Source: Streptomyces olivoverticillatus (GTDB taxonomy: Bacteria; Actinomycetota; Actinomycetes; Streptomycetales; Streptomycetaceae). Taken from it: DNA of 64,000 nucleotides. The notes beneath the pieces were generated by a model, which worked only from the letters and a program-made list of their open reading frames with translations, did no database searches and was not told the DNA's origin. The translations under genes and the position numbers were made by a program. Numbering within the stretch: the first letter of the stretch is position 1; each line of letters starts with the position of its first letter. This document shows positions 34,006 to 44,521 of this stretch, piece by piece. The stretch is taken from contig NZ_JACHJH010000001.1 of NCBI RefSeq assembly GCF_014203555.1, forward strand, positions 109,973 to 173,972, given 5' to 3'.

Positions 34006-35589
34006 ATGCACCCGCATGACGAGACCGCCTCCGGCCCACGCGCCGGACGGAAGGAATGGACGGCGCTGGCCGTGCTGATGCTGCCGCTGCTGCTGGTGTC
34101 GATGGACGTCTCGGTGCTCTACTTCGCCGTGCCGTTCATCGCCCGCGATCTTCAGCCGAGCGGCACCCAGCAGCTGTGGATCTTCGACATCTACGGCTTC
34201 GTCCTGTCCGGCATGCTGCTGACCATGGGCGCGCTCGGTGACCGCATCGGCCGCCGCAAGCTGCTGCTGATCGGCGCCACCGCCTTCGGCGCGGCGTCGG
34301 TGGCCGCCGCCTACGCCCAGAGCCCCACCATGCTCATCGTCTGCCGGGCCGTGCTGGGCATCGGCGGGGCGACGCTGATGCCCTCGACGCTGGCGCTCGT
34401 GCGCAACATGTTCCGCGACGCCAAACAGCGCGCCACGGCCGTGGCCATCTGGTCGGCGGCCATGGCCAGCGGAATCTCGCTCGGGCCGGTGCTCAGCGGC
34501 TTCCTGCTGAACCACTTCTGGTGGGGCTCGGTCTTCCTGGTCAACCTGCCCGCCATGCTCCTGCTGCTGATCCTGGGACCGCTGCTCGTACCGGAGTTCA
34601 AGAGCCCGCCGACCGGCCGCCGCTTCGACCTGCTCAGCTCGCTGCTCTCCTTCGCGGCCGTGCTGCCCGTCGTCTACGGGCTCAAGGAGATGGCTGCGGA
34701 CGGCTTCGCCGCCGGGCCGGCACTCTCCATCGCCGCCGGGCTCGCGGTCGGCGCCCTCTTCGTACGGCGGCAGCGGACGGCCGAGGAGCCGATGATCAGC
34801 CCGGAGCTGTTCCGGGGACGTGGCTTCGGCCCGGCGGTCGGCGTCAACGCGGTGGCCATGTTCGCGATGGCCGGCTTCACGGTGTTCTCGACGCAGTACA
34901 TGCAACTGGTGCTCGGCAAGAGCCCGTTGGAGGCGGCACTGTGGTGCCTGATTCCGTCGGTCGCGGTGGGCGGCGCGGCTCCGGCGGCGACGGCACTGGT
35001 CCGCAAGGGCGTCGACCGCGCCTATGTCATCGGCGGCGGTTTCGCCGTCGCGGCGGTCGGCTACCTGGCGGCGCTGGCGGCCGGTGCCACCTCGGGCATC
35101 TGGGTGATCCTGGTGTCGGCGGGCATCGTCGCGGTGGGCATCGTCACCGTGATGAGCCTGATCACGGACCTGGCCCTGGACACCGCCCCGCCCCACCGGT
35201 CGAGCTCCGCGGCGGCCCTGCTCGAAACGGGTCAGGAGTTCGGAGCGGCCCTGGGCACCGCGGTGCTGGGCAGCCTCGGCACGGCTTTCTACCGCCACGA
35301 CGTGACGGATGCGGTCCCGGCCACGCTGCCGCCGGAGACGTTCCGGACGGTGCACGAAACGCTGGGCAACGCCCTGGCCGCGGCGGGCCACTTGCCCTCC
35401 CCCATGGCTTCCGCGGTGGCGACGGCGGCCCGCGGCGCCTTCACCACGGGCATGCACGCGGCGGCGGTCGGCGCCGCGGTGGCGGTGACGGCGGGGGCGG
35501 TGCTGGCACCGATGCTGCTGCGGGGAGTGCGGCCCGCTGCTGCGGAAACGGCCCCGGAAGCGGCATCGGAGGCGGTCACCGCAGCGTGA
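34006..35589 (+). CDS. MFS drug exporter, DHA2 (EmrB/QacA-like) family
   Basis: Encodes 527 residues with about 14 membrane segments. Markers are LLLVSMDVSVLYFAVPFIARDL in segment 1 (motif D1), MGALGDRIGRRKLLLIGA (motif A) and RAVLGIGGATLMPSTLAL (motif B), plus motif C-like SGISLGPVLSG. These are proton-driven multidrug exporters. It starts at ATG 34006 after GGGGGACCCC. It is divergent from the GntR-TetR fusion, the likely repressor, and ends at a strong terminator. Confidence 0.9.
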   Translation: MHPHDETASGPRAGRKEWTALAVLMLPLLLVSMDVSVLYFAVPFIARDLQPSGTQQLWIFDIYGFVLSGMLLTMGALGDRIGRRKLLLIGATAFGAASVAAAYAQSPTMLIVCRAVLGIGGATLMPSTLALVRNMFRDAKQRATAVAIWSAAMASGISLGPVLSGFLLNHFWWGSVFLVNLPAMLLLLILGPLLVPEFKSPPTGRRFDLLSSLLSFAAVLPVVYGLKEMAADGFAAGPALSIAAGLAVGALFVRRQRTAEEPMISPELFRGRGFGPAVGVNAVAMFAMAGFTVFSTQYMQLVLGKSPLEAALWCLIPSVAVGGAAPAATALVRKGVDRAYVIGGGFAVAAVGYLAALAAGATSGIWVILVSAGIVAVGIVTVMSLITDLALDTAPPHRSSSAAALLETGQEFGAALGTAVLGSLGTAFYRHDVTDAVPATLPPETFRTVHETLGNALAAAGHLPSPMASAVATAARGAFTTGMHAAAVGAAVAVTAGAVLAPMLLRGVRPAAAETAPEAASEAVTAA

Positions 35590-35596
35590 CGAACAG

Positions 35597-35629
35597 CCCG
35601 GCCGCCCGCTCGATGAGCGGGCGGCCGGG
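35597..35629. terminator. Bidirectional terminator between the exporter and serA
   Basis: A perfect 15-bp GC stem (35597-35611 with 35615-35629), GAT loop. It lies between two convergent genes, 7 bp after the exporter stop and 29 bp from the serA stop. Confidence 0.85.
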
Positions 35630-35658
35630 TCCTTGGCATTAAGCGCCGGGCTGTCGCG

Positions 35659-37263
35659 TCAGTCCGTCAGGTCGACCGCGCGGGCCGACACCGCACCGAT
35701 CTCCACGGCGATCTCGGCCAGGACCGGGGCCGGGATCGACTCGTCGACCGTCAGCGCCACCAGCGCCTCGCCGCCCTCGACCGCGCGGGCCACCTGCATG
35801 CCCGCGATGTTGATGCCCGCCTCGCCGAGGATGCGGCCCACCGTGCCGACGACGCCCGGCCGGTCGCCGTAGCGGAGGAAGGCCATGTGCTCGGCGAGGG
35901 CCAGGTCCACGTCGTGGTCGCCGACCGCGACGATCTTCTTGAGGTGCTTGGGGCCGGCCAGGGTGCCGGAGATGGAGACCTCGGCGCCACCGGAGAGCGT
36001 GCCCCGGACGGTGACCACGTTGCGGTGGTCCGGGGACTCCGAGCCCGTGGTCAGCCGGACCTCGACGCCGCGCTCCTGGGCGAAGAGGGGGGCGTTGACG
36101 TAGGACACCGTCTCGTCGACGACGTCCTCGAACACGCCCTTGAGGGCGGAGAGTTCGAGCACCTTCACATCGTGCTGGGTGATCTCCCCGTACACCTCGA
36201 CGTCGAGCCGCACCGCGACCTCGCCCGCCAGCGCGGTGAAGATGCGGCCGAGCTTCTCCGCCAGCGGCAGCGCGGGCTTGACGTCCTCGGCGATCACACC
36301 GCCCTGGACGTTGACCGCGTCCGGCACCAGCTCGCCGGCCAGCGCCAGGCGCACGGACTTGGCGACCGCGATGCCCGCCTTCTCCTGGGCCTCGCCCGTG
36401 GAGGCGCCCAGGTGCGGGGTGGCCACGACGTTGTCGAACTCGAAGAGCGGGGAGTCCGTGCACGGCTCGGAGGCGTAGACGTCCAGGCCGGCGCCCGCGA
36501 CGCGGCCCTCCTTCAGGGCGGAGGCCAGCGCGGCCTCGTCCACGATGCCGCCGCGCGCGGCGTTGACGATCCGTACGCTCGGCTTGACCTTGTGCAGCGC
36601 CTCGTCGCCGATCAGACCCAGGGTCTCGGGGGTCTTGGGCAGGTGCACGGTGATGAAGTCCGAGACCTCCAGCAGCTCGTCCAGCGTCAGCAGCTTGACG
36701 CCCATCTGGGCGGCGCGCGCGGGCTGCACGTAGGGGTCGTAGGCGACGACCTTCATGCCGAAGGCGGCCATGCGCTGAGCGACGAGCACCCCGATCCGGC
36801 CGAGGCCGACGACACCCAGGGTCTTCTCGGACAGCTCCACGCCCGTGTACTTCGAGCGCTTCCACTCGCCGTTCTTGAGCGCGGAGTTGGCCTGCGGGAT
36901 GTTGCGGGCGGTGGCGACCAGCAGGCCGCAGGCGAGCTCGGCGGCGGTGACGATGTTGGACGTCGGGGCGTTGACCACCATGACGCCCGCCTTGGTGGCG
37001 GCGGAGACGTCCACGTTGTCCAGTCCGACGCCGGCGCGGGCGACCACGCGCAGCCGCTTGGCGGCCGCGATGGCCTCGGCGTCGACCTTGGTGGCGGAGC
37101 GGACGAGGATGGCGTCGACGTCGGCGACGGCGGACAGCAGCGCGGCGCGGTCCGCGCCGTTGCAGTTCCGGATCTCGAAGTCCGGGCCGAGGGCGTCGAC
37201 CGTCGCGGGCGACAGCTCTTCGGCGATGAGCACGACGGGTTTACGAGTCGAGGCAGTACTCAC
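35659..37263 (-). CDS. serA: D-3-phosphoglycerate dehydrogenase
   Basis: Encodes 534 residues of the long actinobacterial type. The substrate/NAD core has LGVVGLGRIG, the catalytic Arg in VNAARGGIVDE, Glu in DVYASEP and His in VATPHLGAST. An intervening ASB domain follows, and a C-terminal ACT domain (FLRYGDRPGVVGTVGRILGEAGINIAG) usually gives serine feedback inhibition. It makes 3-phosphohydroxypyruvate, the first step to serine. The start is GTG 37263. Its leader (37264-37350) can fold into two hairpins, including a perfect 8-bp stem at 37327-37344. Confidence 0.95.
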   Translation of the reverse strand: MSTASTRKPVVLIAEELSPATVDALGPDFEIRNCNGADRAALLSAVADVDAILVRSATKVDAEAIAAAKRLRVVARAGVGLDNVDVSAATKAGVMVVNAPTSNIVTAAELACGLLVATARNIPQANSALKNGEWKRSKYTGVELSEKTLGVVGLGRIGVLVAQRMAAFGMKVVAYDPYVQPARAAQMGVKLLTLDELLEVSDFITVHLPKTPETLGLIGDEALHKVKPSVRIVNAARGGIVDEAALASALKEGRVAGAGLDVYASEPCTDSPLFEFDNVVATPHLGASTGEAQEKAGIAVAKSVRLALAGELVPDAVNVQGGVIAEDVKPALPLAEKLGRIFTALAGEVAVRLDVEVYGEITQHDVKVLELSALKGVFEDVVDETVSYVNAPLFAQERGVEVRLTTGSESPDHRNVVTVRGTLSGGAEVSISGTLAGPKHLKKIVAVGDHDVDLALAEHMAFLRYGDRPGVVGTVGRILGEAGINIAGMQVARAVEGGEALVALTVDESIPAPVLAEIAVEIGAVSARAVDLTD

Positions 37264-37302
37264 GTGGTCTCAGTCCTCACTAGTCCTGGGAGCCCCTCCC
37301 GT

Positions 37303-37344
37303 GCCCGAAGGGCTACGGGGGGAGGACGGCCGTCCCGACGGCCG
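37303..37344 (-). other. Two small hairpins in the serA leader
   Basis: GCCC-GAA-GGGC (37303-37313), extended outward by imperfect CCTCCCGT/ACGGG pairing, and CGGCCGTC-CC-GACGGCCG (37327-37344). Both lie 40-81 bp upstream of the serA GTG on its strand. There is no U-tract and no known riboswitch motif is recognised. Confidence 0.4.
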
Positions 37345-37486
37345 AAGGCGGTGAAGGGGGCAGCCGCGTGGAAGACGCACGACGCTGTGAGCCTGACGCG
37401 TTTGTGCTCCGCAGTGTATCGGTGGTCGCAACCCGGTCCTGCGCCGCTGTGTAAACGTCACCCTTGGGTGGCTGGACACCATGGAC

Positions 37487-37528
37487 AAAAGGCCGGGCGG
37501 GTCTGCACACGCAGACCCGCCCGGCCTT
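37487..37528 (-). terminator. ilvC operon terminator
   Basis: A perfect 18-bp stem (37489-37506 with 37511-37528), 4-nt loop, 12 bp after the ilvC stop. On the minus strand the transcript runs into TTTT at 37490-37487. This is the end of ilvB-ilvN-ilvC. Confidence 0.93.
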
Positions 37529-37539
37529 CCGCAAGGTGC

Positions 37540-38667
<1,128 letters not shown>

Positions 38668-38687
38668 CTACCGGACGGCGGCCGGGC

Positions 38688-39212
38688 TCAGGCCGAGCGC
38701 TCCAGCGCCCGCAGGCTGCGGTCCGTGATGGAGCGGGCGCCCCGGCCTATGGCGATCGTGCCGGACTGCACCAGCTCCTTGATGCCGAACGGCTCCAGCA
38801 TCTTGAGCATGGCGCCGAGCTTGTCGGTGCCGCCGGTGGCCTCGATGGTGACGGCCTCCGGGGAGACGTCGACGGTCTTGGCGCGGAACAGCTTGACGAT
38901 CTCGACGATCTGGGAGCGCGTCTCGTTGTCGGCGCGGACCTTCACCAGGACGAGCTCGCGCTGGATGGCCGCGGCGTCCTCCAGCTCGACGATCTTGAGC
39001 ACGTTGACGAGCTTGTTGAGCTGCTTGGTGACCTGCTCCAGGGGCAGCGACTCGACGTTGACGACGATCGTGATGCGGGAGATGTCGGGGTGCTCGGTGA
39101 CCCCGACCGCGAGCGAGTCGATGTTGAAGCCGCGGCGGGAGAACAGGGCGGCGATCCGGGCGAGGATGCCGGGGGTGTTCTCCACCAGGACGGAGAGGGT
39201 GTGCTTGGTCAT
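38688..39212 (-). CDS. ilvN: Acetolactate synthase regulatory (small) subunit
   Basis: Encodes 174 residues. The N-terminal ACT domain reads HTLSVLVENTPGILARIAALFSR in pieces with FNIDSLAVG; the second half is the ALS small-subunit C-terminal domain (ELVLVKVRAD, LFRAKTVDVSPEAVTIEATG, GIKELVQSGTIAIGRG). It activates IlvB and confers valine feedback inhibition. It starts at ATG 39212, 27 bp after ilvB. Confidence 0.95.
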   Translation of the reverse strand: MTKHTLSVLVENTPGILARIAALFSRRGFNIDSLAVGVTEHPDISRITIVVNVESLPLEQVTKQLNKLVNVLKIVELEDAAAIQRELVLVKVRADNETRSQIVEIVKLFRAKTVDVSPEAVTIEATGGTDKLGAMLKMLEPFGIKELVQSGTIAIGRGARSITDRSLRALERSA

Positions 39213-39239
39213 GGGCTCGTACTCTCTTCTCGCGGTCCC

Positions 39240-41129
39240 TCAGTCGTCTTCGTTGTCGCCGAAGTCCGGGCGGACGCCCCGGGCGGCGAGGATCTCGTCG
39301 TTGGACGTCCCGGCAGCGACCATCGGCCAGACCATGGCGTCCTGATGGACGATGAAGTCCACCACGACCGGGCGGTCGTTGATGGCATTGGCCTGCTCGA
39401 TGACGGCGTCGAGCTCGGCCGGGTCCTCACAGCGCAGGCCCACGCAGCCCATGGCATCGGCGAGCTTGACGAAGTCCGGGACGCGGGTGCCCGCGCAGGG
39501 CTCCTTGCCGGAGCCCGTGGCGGAGCCACCATTGGACACTGCGGGCCCGGAGTGCAGCACGGTGTTGGAGTAGCGCTGGTTGTAGAAGAGGGTCTGCCAC
39601 TGGCGGACCATGCCCAGGGCGCCGTTGTTGATGATGGCGACCTTGATGGGGATGTTGTTCAGCGCGCAGGTGACCAGTTCCTGATTGGTCATCTGGAAGC
39701 AGCCGTCGCCGTCGACGGCCCACACCGTGCGGTCCGGCATGCCGGTCTTGGCGCCCATCGCCGCGGGGACGGCGTAGCCCATCGTGCCCGCGCCACCGGA
39801 GTTGAGCCAGGTCTGGGGCTTCTCGTAGTCGATGAAGTGCGCGGCCCACATCTGATGCTGGCCGACGCCCGCCGCGAAGATGGTGTCCTCGGGGGCGAGC
39901 TGCCCGATGCGCTGGATGACCTGCTGCGGGGAGAGGCTGCCGTCCTCGGGCTGGTCGTAGCCGAGCGGGTAGGTCTCGCGCCAGCGGTTGAGGTCGTCCC
40001 ACCAGGCGGCGTAGTCACCGGTGTGGCCCTCGGCGTGCTCGTGCTGCACGGCGACGATCAGGTCGGCGAGGACCTCGCGGGCGTCACCGACGATCGGCAC
40101 GTCGGCGACGCGGTTCTTGCCGATCTCGGCCGGGTCGATGTCGGCATGGACGACCTTGGCGTAGGGCGCGAAGGAGTCCAGCTTGCCGGTGACCCGGTCG
40201 TCGAAGCGCGCGCCCAGGGCCACGATGAGGTCGGCCTTCTGCAGGGCGGTGACGGCGGCGACCGAGCCGTGCATGCCGGGCATGCCGACGTGCAGCGGGT
40301 GGCTGTCGGGGAAGGAGCCCAGCGCCATCAGCGTGGTGGTGACGGGGGCGCCGGTCAGCTCGGCGAAGACCTTGAGCTCGGCGGTGGCCTGCGCCTTCAT
40401 CACGCCGCCGCCGACATAGAGCACCGGGCGCCTGGCCTGGGTGATCAGCTTGGCGGCCTCGCGGATCTGCTTGGCGTGCGGCTTGGTCACCGGGCGGTAG
40501 CCGGGCAGGTCGGTGTGGGGCGGCCAGACGAAGGTGGTGCGCGCCTGCAGCGCGTCCTTGGCGATGTCCACCAGCACCGGGCCGGGGCGGCCGGTGGAGG
40601 CCACGTGGAAGGCCTCGGCGATCGTGCGCGGGATCTCCGCCGGGTCCGTGACCAGCCAGTTGTGCTTGGTGATCGGCATGGTGATGCCGCAGATGTCCGC
40701 CTCCTGGAAGGCGTCCGTGCCGATCGCCTTGGACGCGACCTGGCCGGTGATGGCGACCAGCGGGACGGAGTCCATGTGGGCGTCGGCGATGGGGGTGACC
40801 AGGTTGGTGGCGCCGGGCCCCGAGGTGGCCATGCAGACCCCGACCTTGCCCGTGGCCTGCGCGTAGCCGGTGGCCGCGTGGCCGGCGCCCTGCTCGTGGC
40901 GGACGAGGATGTGGCGGACCTTCGAGGAGTCCATCATCGGGTCGTACGCCGGGAGGATCGCGCCGCCGGGGATGCCGAAGACGGTGTCGCACCCCACCTC
41001 TTCCAGCGCGCGGATGAGGGACTGGGCACCCGTGACCTGCTCCACGATGGCGGGCTGCTGCGCCGCGCCGGTGCGGGCCCGCGGCTGCGGATGATGATGG
41101 GGCCCGGTGGCCTGCTCTGTCATCGACAT
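39240..41129 (-). CDS. ilvB: Acetolactate synthase catalytic (large) subunit
   Basis: Encodes 629 residues, a ThDP enzyme. It has [14 protein letters not shown] at the N-terminus, the catalytic-Glu loop [18 protein letters not shown], the FAD-region [13 protein letters not shown] and the ThDP motif [15 protein letters not shown]...NN near residue 480. It condenses two pyruvates to acetolactate, or pyruvate and 2-oxobutyrate to acetohydroxybutyrate. It starts at ATG 41129, with ATG 41123 as an alternative. A leader peptide and attenuator precede it (41207-41325). The cimA product ultimately supplies its 2-oxobutyrate. Confidence 0.95.
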   Translation of the reverse strand: MSMTEQATGPHHHPQPRARTGAAQQPAIVEQVTGAQSLIRALEEVGCDTVFGIPGGAILPAYDPMMDSSKVRHILVRHEQGAGHAATGYAQATGKVGVCMATSGPGATNLVTPIADAHMDSVPLVAITGQVASKAIGTDAFQEADICGITMPITKHNWLVTDPAEIPRTIAEAFHVASTGRPGPVLVDIAKDALQARTTFVWPPHTDLPGYRPVTKPHAKQIREAAKLITQARRPVLYVGGGVMKAQATAELKVFAELTGAPVTTTLMALGSFPDSHPLHVGMPGMHGSVAAVTALQKADLIVALGARFDDRVTGKLDSFAPYAKVVHADIDPAEIGKNRVADVPIVGDAREVLADLIVAVQHEHAEGHTGDYAAWWDDLNRWRETYPLGYDQPEDGSLSPQQVIQRIGQLAPEDTIFAAGVGQHQMWAAHFIDYEKPQTWLNSGGAGTMGYAVPAAMGAKTGMPDRTVWAVDGDGCFQMTNQELVTCALNNIPIKVAIINNGALGMVRQWQTLFYNQRYSNTVLHSGPAVSNGGSATGSGKEPCAGTRVPDFVKLADAMGCVGLRCEDPAELDAVIEQANAINDRPVVVDFIVHQDAMVWPMVAAGTSNDEILAARGVRPDFGDNEDD

Positions 41130-41206
41130 TCTCTTCTCGAAGGTTTCGGATTCGCGGATTCGAGGGCTTCTGCGGTTCTGCGGTGACTTCGGTGGATCGA
41201 TGCAAC

Positions 41207-41240
41207 AAAAAACCCCTCGTGCCGTGAGGCAAACGAGGGG
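41207..41240 (-). terminator. ilvB attenuator (intrinsic terminator in the leader)
   Basis: CCCCTCGT (41213-41220) pairs with ACGAGGGG (41233-41240), with an inner GCC/GGC pair. On the minus strand the stem is followed by TTTTTT (41212-41207). It lies between the leader peptide and ilvB, 78 bases before the ATG. Confidence 0.9.
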
Positions 41241-41283
41241 AGCGCGCCGGTGCGTTCAGCAGGGCTTGAAAGGATTGCCTGCT

Positions 41284-41325
41284 TCAGCCGACGCGCTGTC
41301 CAAGTACGAGAATTCGGGTGCGCAT
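41284..41325 (-). CDS. ilvB leader peptide (Ile-Leu-Val-Leu)
   Basis: The minus-strand ATG at 41325, with GGGAGGG at 41334-41340, opens a 13-residue peptide MRTRILVLGQRVG and ends at TGA 41284-41286. The four consecutive regulatory codons ATT-CTC-GTA-CTT encode all three branched-chain amino acids and include codons rare in this genome. Together with the terminator at 41207-41240 it is an attenuator of the kind reported for S. coelicolor ilvB. Confidence 0.9.
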   Translation of the reverse strand: MRTRILVLGQRVG

Positions 41326-41358
41326 GTGACCGACCCTCCCTCTGGTACCTGGGGTGTG

Positions 41359-44300
41359 TCAAGTGGGTGGGACGGGCGTCTCATTATTTGAGCGCAATGG
41401 AGCATGGGCCAGCGCCCCGGCACCGCCCGCCGCGCCGGAGCGTACGGGCAGTGCACCGCCGACGAGCACCTCGTTTCCGCCGTCCGCAGGATCACCCGGG
41501 AGGGTGAGCGGTCCGGAGGGCAGGACGTAGGGGGAACGGTCGAGGGCGTGTCGCATCCGGTGCTCGTCGAGGGCCCCGGCGAAGGCGGCCCCCTGGCCGT
41601 GGGTGCACCCCATGGCCCGCAGGACGCGAGCCTGCTCGGGCTCGTCGACCCCGTCGGCCACCGACTGCATGCCGAGGTCGCAGGCGATCCTCAGCAGCCC
41701 CGCGGTGATCTTGTGCAGGCGGGCGGAATCGGTCACTCCGTCGACGAGCTCGCGGTCGAGCTTGAGGACGTCGATCGGGAGCCTGCGCAGTGCAGCCATC
41801 GCCGCGTATCCGCTGCCGAAGCCGTCGAGCGCCACCCGCACCCCGAAGCGGCGCAGGGAGACCAGCCGCCGCTCCAGCTCGTCGAGCGGGATGCGCGGAT
41901 CGCCGCCGGAGAGCTCCAGCACGAGCGAGCCGGAGGGCAGGCCGTGGCGGAGGATGAGCGCCTCGACGCTCTTGGGCGGCAGCGACTTGTCGAGCAGCCG
42001 GGCGGCGGGCATCCGGACGTGGACGGGCACGGTGTAGCCCGCGCGGCGGCGCTGGGCGGCCTGCTCGGCGGCCCGCTCCAGCGTCCAGCGGCCGAGCTCG
42101 GCGGTGCGGACGGATTCGTCGCCCCGCTCCATTTCGGCCACGCGCAGGAACTCGTCGGGGGTGAAGAGGATGCCCTGGGCCGAGCGCCAGCGGGCCTGGG
42201 CGCAGACGGCGGTGATCCGGCCGGTGGCCAGCTCGACGACCGGCTGGTGGAGCAGGGCGAACTCCCCCTCGTGCAGAGCGGTGCGCAGCCGCGTGGCCAG
42301 CTCGGCGCGGCGGACGACGTCGGCCTGCATCTGGGGGGCGTACAGCTCCACGCGGCCCTTTCCGGCCTGCTTGGCGCGGTACATGGCGAGGTCTGCGTTG
42401 CGCATGAGGTCGCCGTGGGTGATGCCGGGCTCGGCGAAGGCGACGCCGATGCTGGCGGCGACGCGCACCTCGGTGCCGCCCTCGACCAGGTAGGGCTGGG
42501 AGAGGGTGAGCCGCAGCCGGTCGGCGATCTCCAGGATGCGGTATTCGCGCGCGGCGGCGTCGCGGGTGCCGTCGCCGATGATGAGCGCGGCGAACTCGTC
42601 CCCGCCGAAGCGGGCCGTGGAATCCCCCGCGCGGACCGAGTCCTGGAGCCGGCGGGCGGCCTGTACCAGCAGCTCGTCGCCCGCCTGGTGGCCCACGCTG
42701 TCGTTGACGGCCTTGAAGCCGTCGAGGTCGATGAAGAGCACGGCCGTCCCGGCGTCGGTCACTCTGCGGCCGGCGAGCGCCTGCTGGACGCGCTTGGTGA
42801 ACAGGGCGCGGTTGGGCAGGTCGGTGAGCGGGTCGTGCTCGGCGGTGTGCTGCAACTGGGCCTGGAGCCGGACGCGTTCGGTGACGTCCCGGCTGTTGAA
42901 GATCAGACCGCCGTGGTGGCGGTTGACGGTGGACTCGACGTTGAGCCAGTCGCCGGTGCCGGAGCGGAAGCGGCACTCGATGCGGGTGGTGGGCTCCTCG
43001 GCGGGCGGTGCCGCGAGGAAGCGGCGCACCTCGTGCACCACCCGCCCCAGGTCTTCGGGGTGGATGAGCGAGGCCAGCTCGGAGCCGATGAGCTCTTCGG
43101 CGTCGCGGCCGTAGACGCCCGTGGCGGCCGGGCTGACGTAGCGCAGTATCCCGGTGGGTGCGGCGATCATGATGACGTCGCTGGAGCCCTGCACCAGGGA
43201 GCGGAAGTGGTTCTCCTTCTGGGCCAGTTCCTGGGTGAGGGAGATGTTGTCGAGCAGCATGATGCCCTGGCGGATGACGAGCGCCAGGACGACCGTGCAG
43301 CCGGTGAAGAGCACCACGCGGTCGACGTGGTGGCCGTCGAGGACGTTGTAGAGGATCCCCAGGGTGCAGACGGCCGCGGCCAGGTACGGGGTGAGGGCCG
43401 CGAGCGAGCCGGCGATGGGGCGGCCCGCGTGCTGCACGGCGGTGCGGCCCCGGCGCACGGGGGCCTCCTCGCCCTCCTCGCGGGCCACCCAGGGTGCGTA
43501 GGCCATCAGCATGTAGCCCGCGAACCATCCGGCGTCGAGGATCTGGCCGGAGCGGTAGTTGGCGCGCAGCAGCGGCGAGGTGAACAGGGCGTCGCACAGG
43601 ACGGTCAGGGCGAGGGCCGCGATGGCGGTGTTGATCGCGGACCGGTTGGCGGACGAGCGCTTGAAGTGCAGCGCCAGCACCATGGACACCAGCACGATGT
43701 CCAGCAGCGGGTAGGCGAGGGAGAGCGCGGCGTGCGCGACGGTCTCGCCCGAGAAGTGCGCGGTGTGGGCGAGGGCCAGGCTCCAGGAGAGCGTCAGCAG
43801 CGAGCCGCCGATGAGCCAGGAGTCCAGGCCCAGGCAGACCCAGCCGGCGCGGGTGACCGGGCGCCGGGCGAGGACCAGCAGGCCGATGATGGCGGGCGGC
43901 GCGAAGAGCAGGAAGCAGAAGTCGGCCGGGCAGGGGCTGGGCACCTGCCGGCCGAGCACGACCTCGTACCAGCCCCAGACGAAGTTGCCGAAGCCGGCCA
44001 TCGCGGAGGAGGCGGCGAACAGCAGCCAGGCGGGGCGGAAGCGGGTGGAGCGGGTGCGCCCGTACCACAGGCAGGAGGCCGCGGCGAGGCCCGCGGCGCC
44101 GCTGAGCCCGAAGTCGCCCATGGTGAGCGCCAGCTCGGCGCCGCCCCACCCCAACACGGCGCCCGTGGCGTAACCGCCGCAGACGAGGGCGAGCAGGAGC
44201 TGGGGCACCACCCCCGTCCCGCCGCCGCCGAGGGACCGGCGGGGCAGGGCCGCTCCGGAGGCGCTCACCGCGCCGCCGTCCCGGGCCGGTGAAGTCGTGC

Positions 44301-44376
44301 TCGGTGCATGACCCGCGTCGGGTTGATCGTCCATTGGCCGTGCATCGCCCGTCGCCCCCCTCGAGTTCCGGTACAT
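41359..44376 (-). CDS. cdgF: Membrane PAS-GGDEF-EAL cyclic-di-GMP protein with degenerate EAL domain (CdgF-like)
   Basis: Encodes 1005 residues. About nine membrane segments occupy residues 50-365, a PAS domain follows (about 385-490, ending NSRDVTERV), then a GGDEF domain with intact RFGGDEFAAL (about residue 590). The C-terminal EAL domain is altered at most catalytic places: CAQARW in place of EALxRW, VHVRM in place of VNVS, LELSG for LEITE, LDGFGSGY for DDFGTGY, and ADGVDEP for AEGVE. I infer a diguanylate cyclase with a non-catalytic EAL. The ATG at 44376 is used; ATG 44334 (MDDQPDAG) is plausible. By position it matches the S. coelicolor SCO5511 protein. Confidence 0.85.
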   Translation of the reverse strand: MYRNSRGATGDARPMDDQPDAGHAPSTTSPARDGGAVSASGAALPRRSLGGGGTGVVPQLLLALVCGGYATGAVLGWGGAELALTMGDFGLSGAAGLAAASCLWYGRTRSTRFRPAWLLFAASSAMAGFGNFVWGWYEVVLGRQVPSPCPADFCFLLFAPPAIIGLLVLARRPVTRAGWVCLGLDSWLIGGSLLTLSWSLALAHTAHFSGETVAHAALSLAYPLLDIVLVSMVLALHFKRSSANRSAINTAIAALALTVLCDALFTSPLLRANYRSGQILDAGWFAGYMLMAYAPWVAREEGEEAPVRRGRTAVQHAGRPIAGSLAALTPYLAAAVCTLGILYNVLDGHHVDRVVLFTGCTVVLALVIRQGIMLLDNISLTQELAQKENHFRSLVQGSSDVIMIAAPTGILRYVSPAATGVYGRDAEELIGSELASLIHPEDLGRVVHEVRRFLAAPPAEEPTTRIECRFRSGTGDWLNVESTVNRHHGGLIFNSRDVTERVRLQAQLQHTAEHDPLTDLPNRALFTKRVQQALAGRRVTDAGTAVLFIDLDGFKAVNDSVGHQAGDELLVQAARRLQDSVRAGDSTARFGGDEFAALIIGDGTRDAAAREYRILEIADRLRLTLSQPYLVEGGTEVRVAASIGVAFAEPGITHGDLMRNADLAMYRAKQAGKGRVELYAPQMQADVVRRAELATRLRTALHEGEFALLHQPVVELATGRITAVCAQARWRSAQGILFTPDEFLRVAEMERGDESVRTAELGRWTLERAAEQAAQRRRAGYTVPVHVRMPAARLLDKSLPPKSVEALILRHGLPSGSLVLELSGGDPRIPLDELERRLVSLRRFGVRVALDGFGSGYAAMAALRRLPIDVLKLDRELVDGVTDSARLHKITAGLLRIACDLGMQSVADGVDEPEQARVLRAMGCTHGQGAAFAGALDEHRMRHALDRSPYVLPSGPLTLPGDPADGGNEVLVGGALPVRSGAAGGAGALAHAPLRSNNETPVPPT

Positions 44377-44521
44377 CGCTGCGCCCGTACGGTGCAGGGC
44401 GCAGCCCCCGGTCCGGACGATACACCAGACTCGTCACTCAGGGACATAGCTCATATACATAGCGTAACTAGCTACGGGATTACGGATACGGAGCGCAGCC
44501 AAACGATGCCTCTACGTGGTA

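Noticed and set aside
41357..41362. TTGACA on the minus strand as the ilvB -35 element
   Set aside because: It is only 17 bases before the leader ribosome site and no -10 follows at the right distance. AATAAT at 41383-41388 is a better -10 candidate, but no matching -35 was found.
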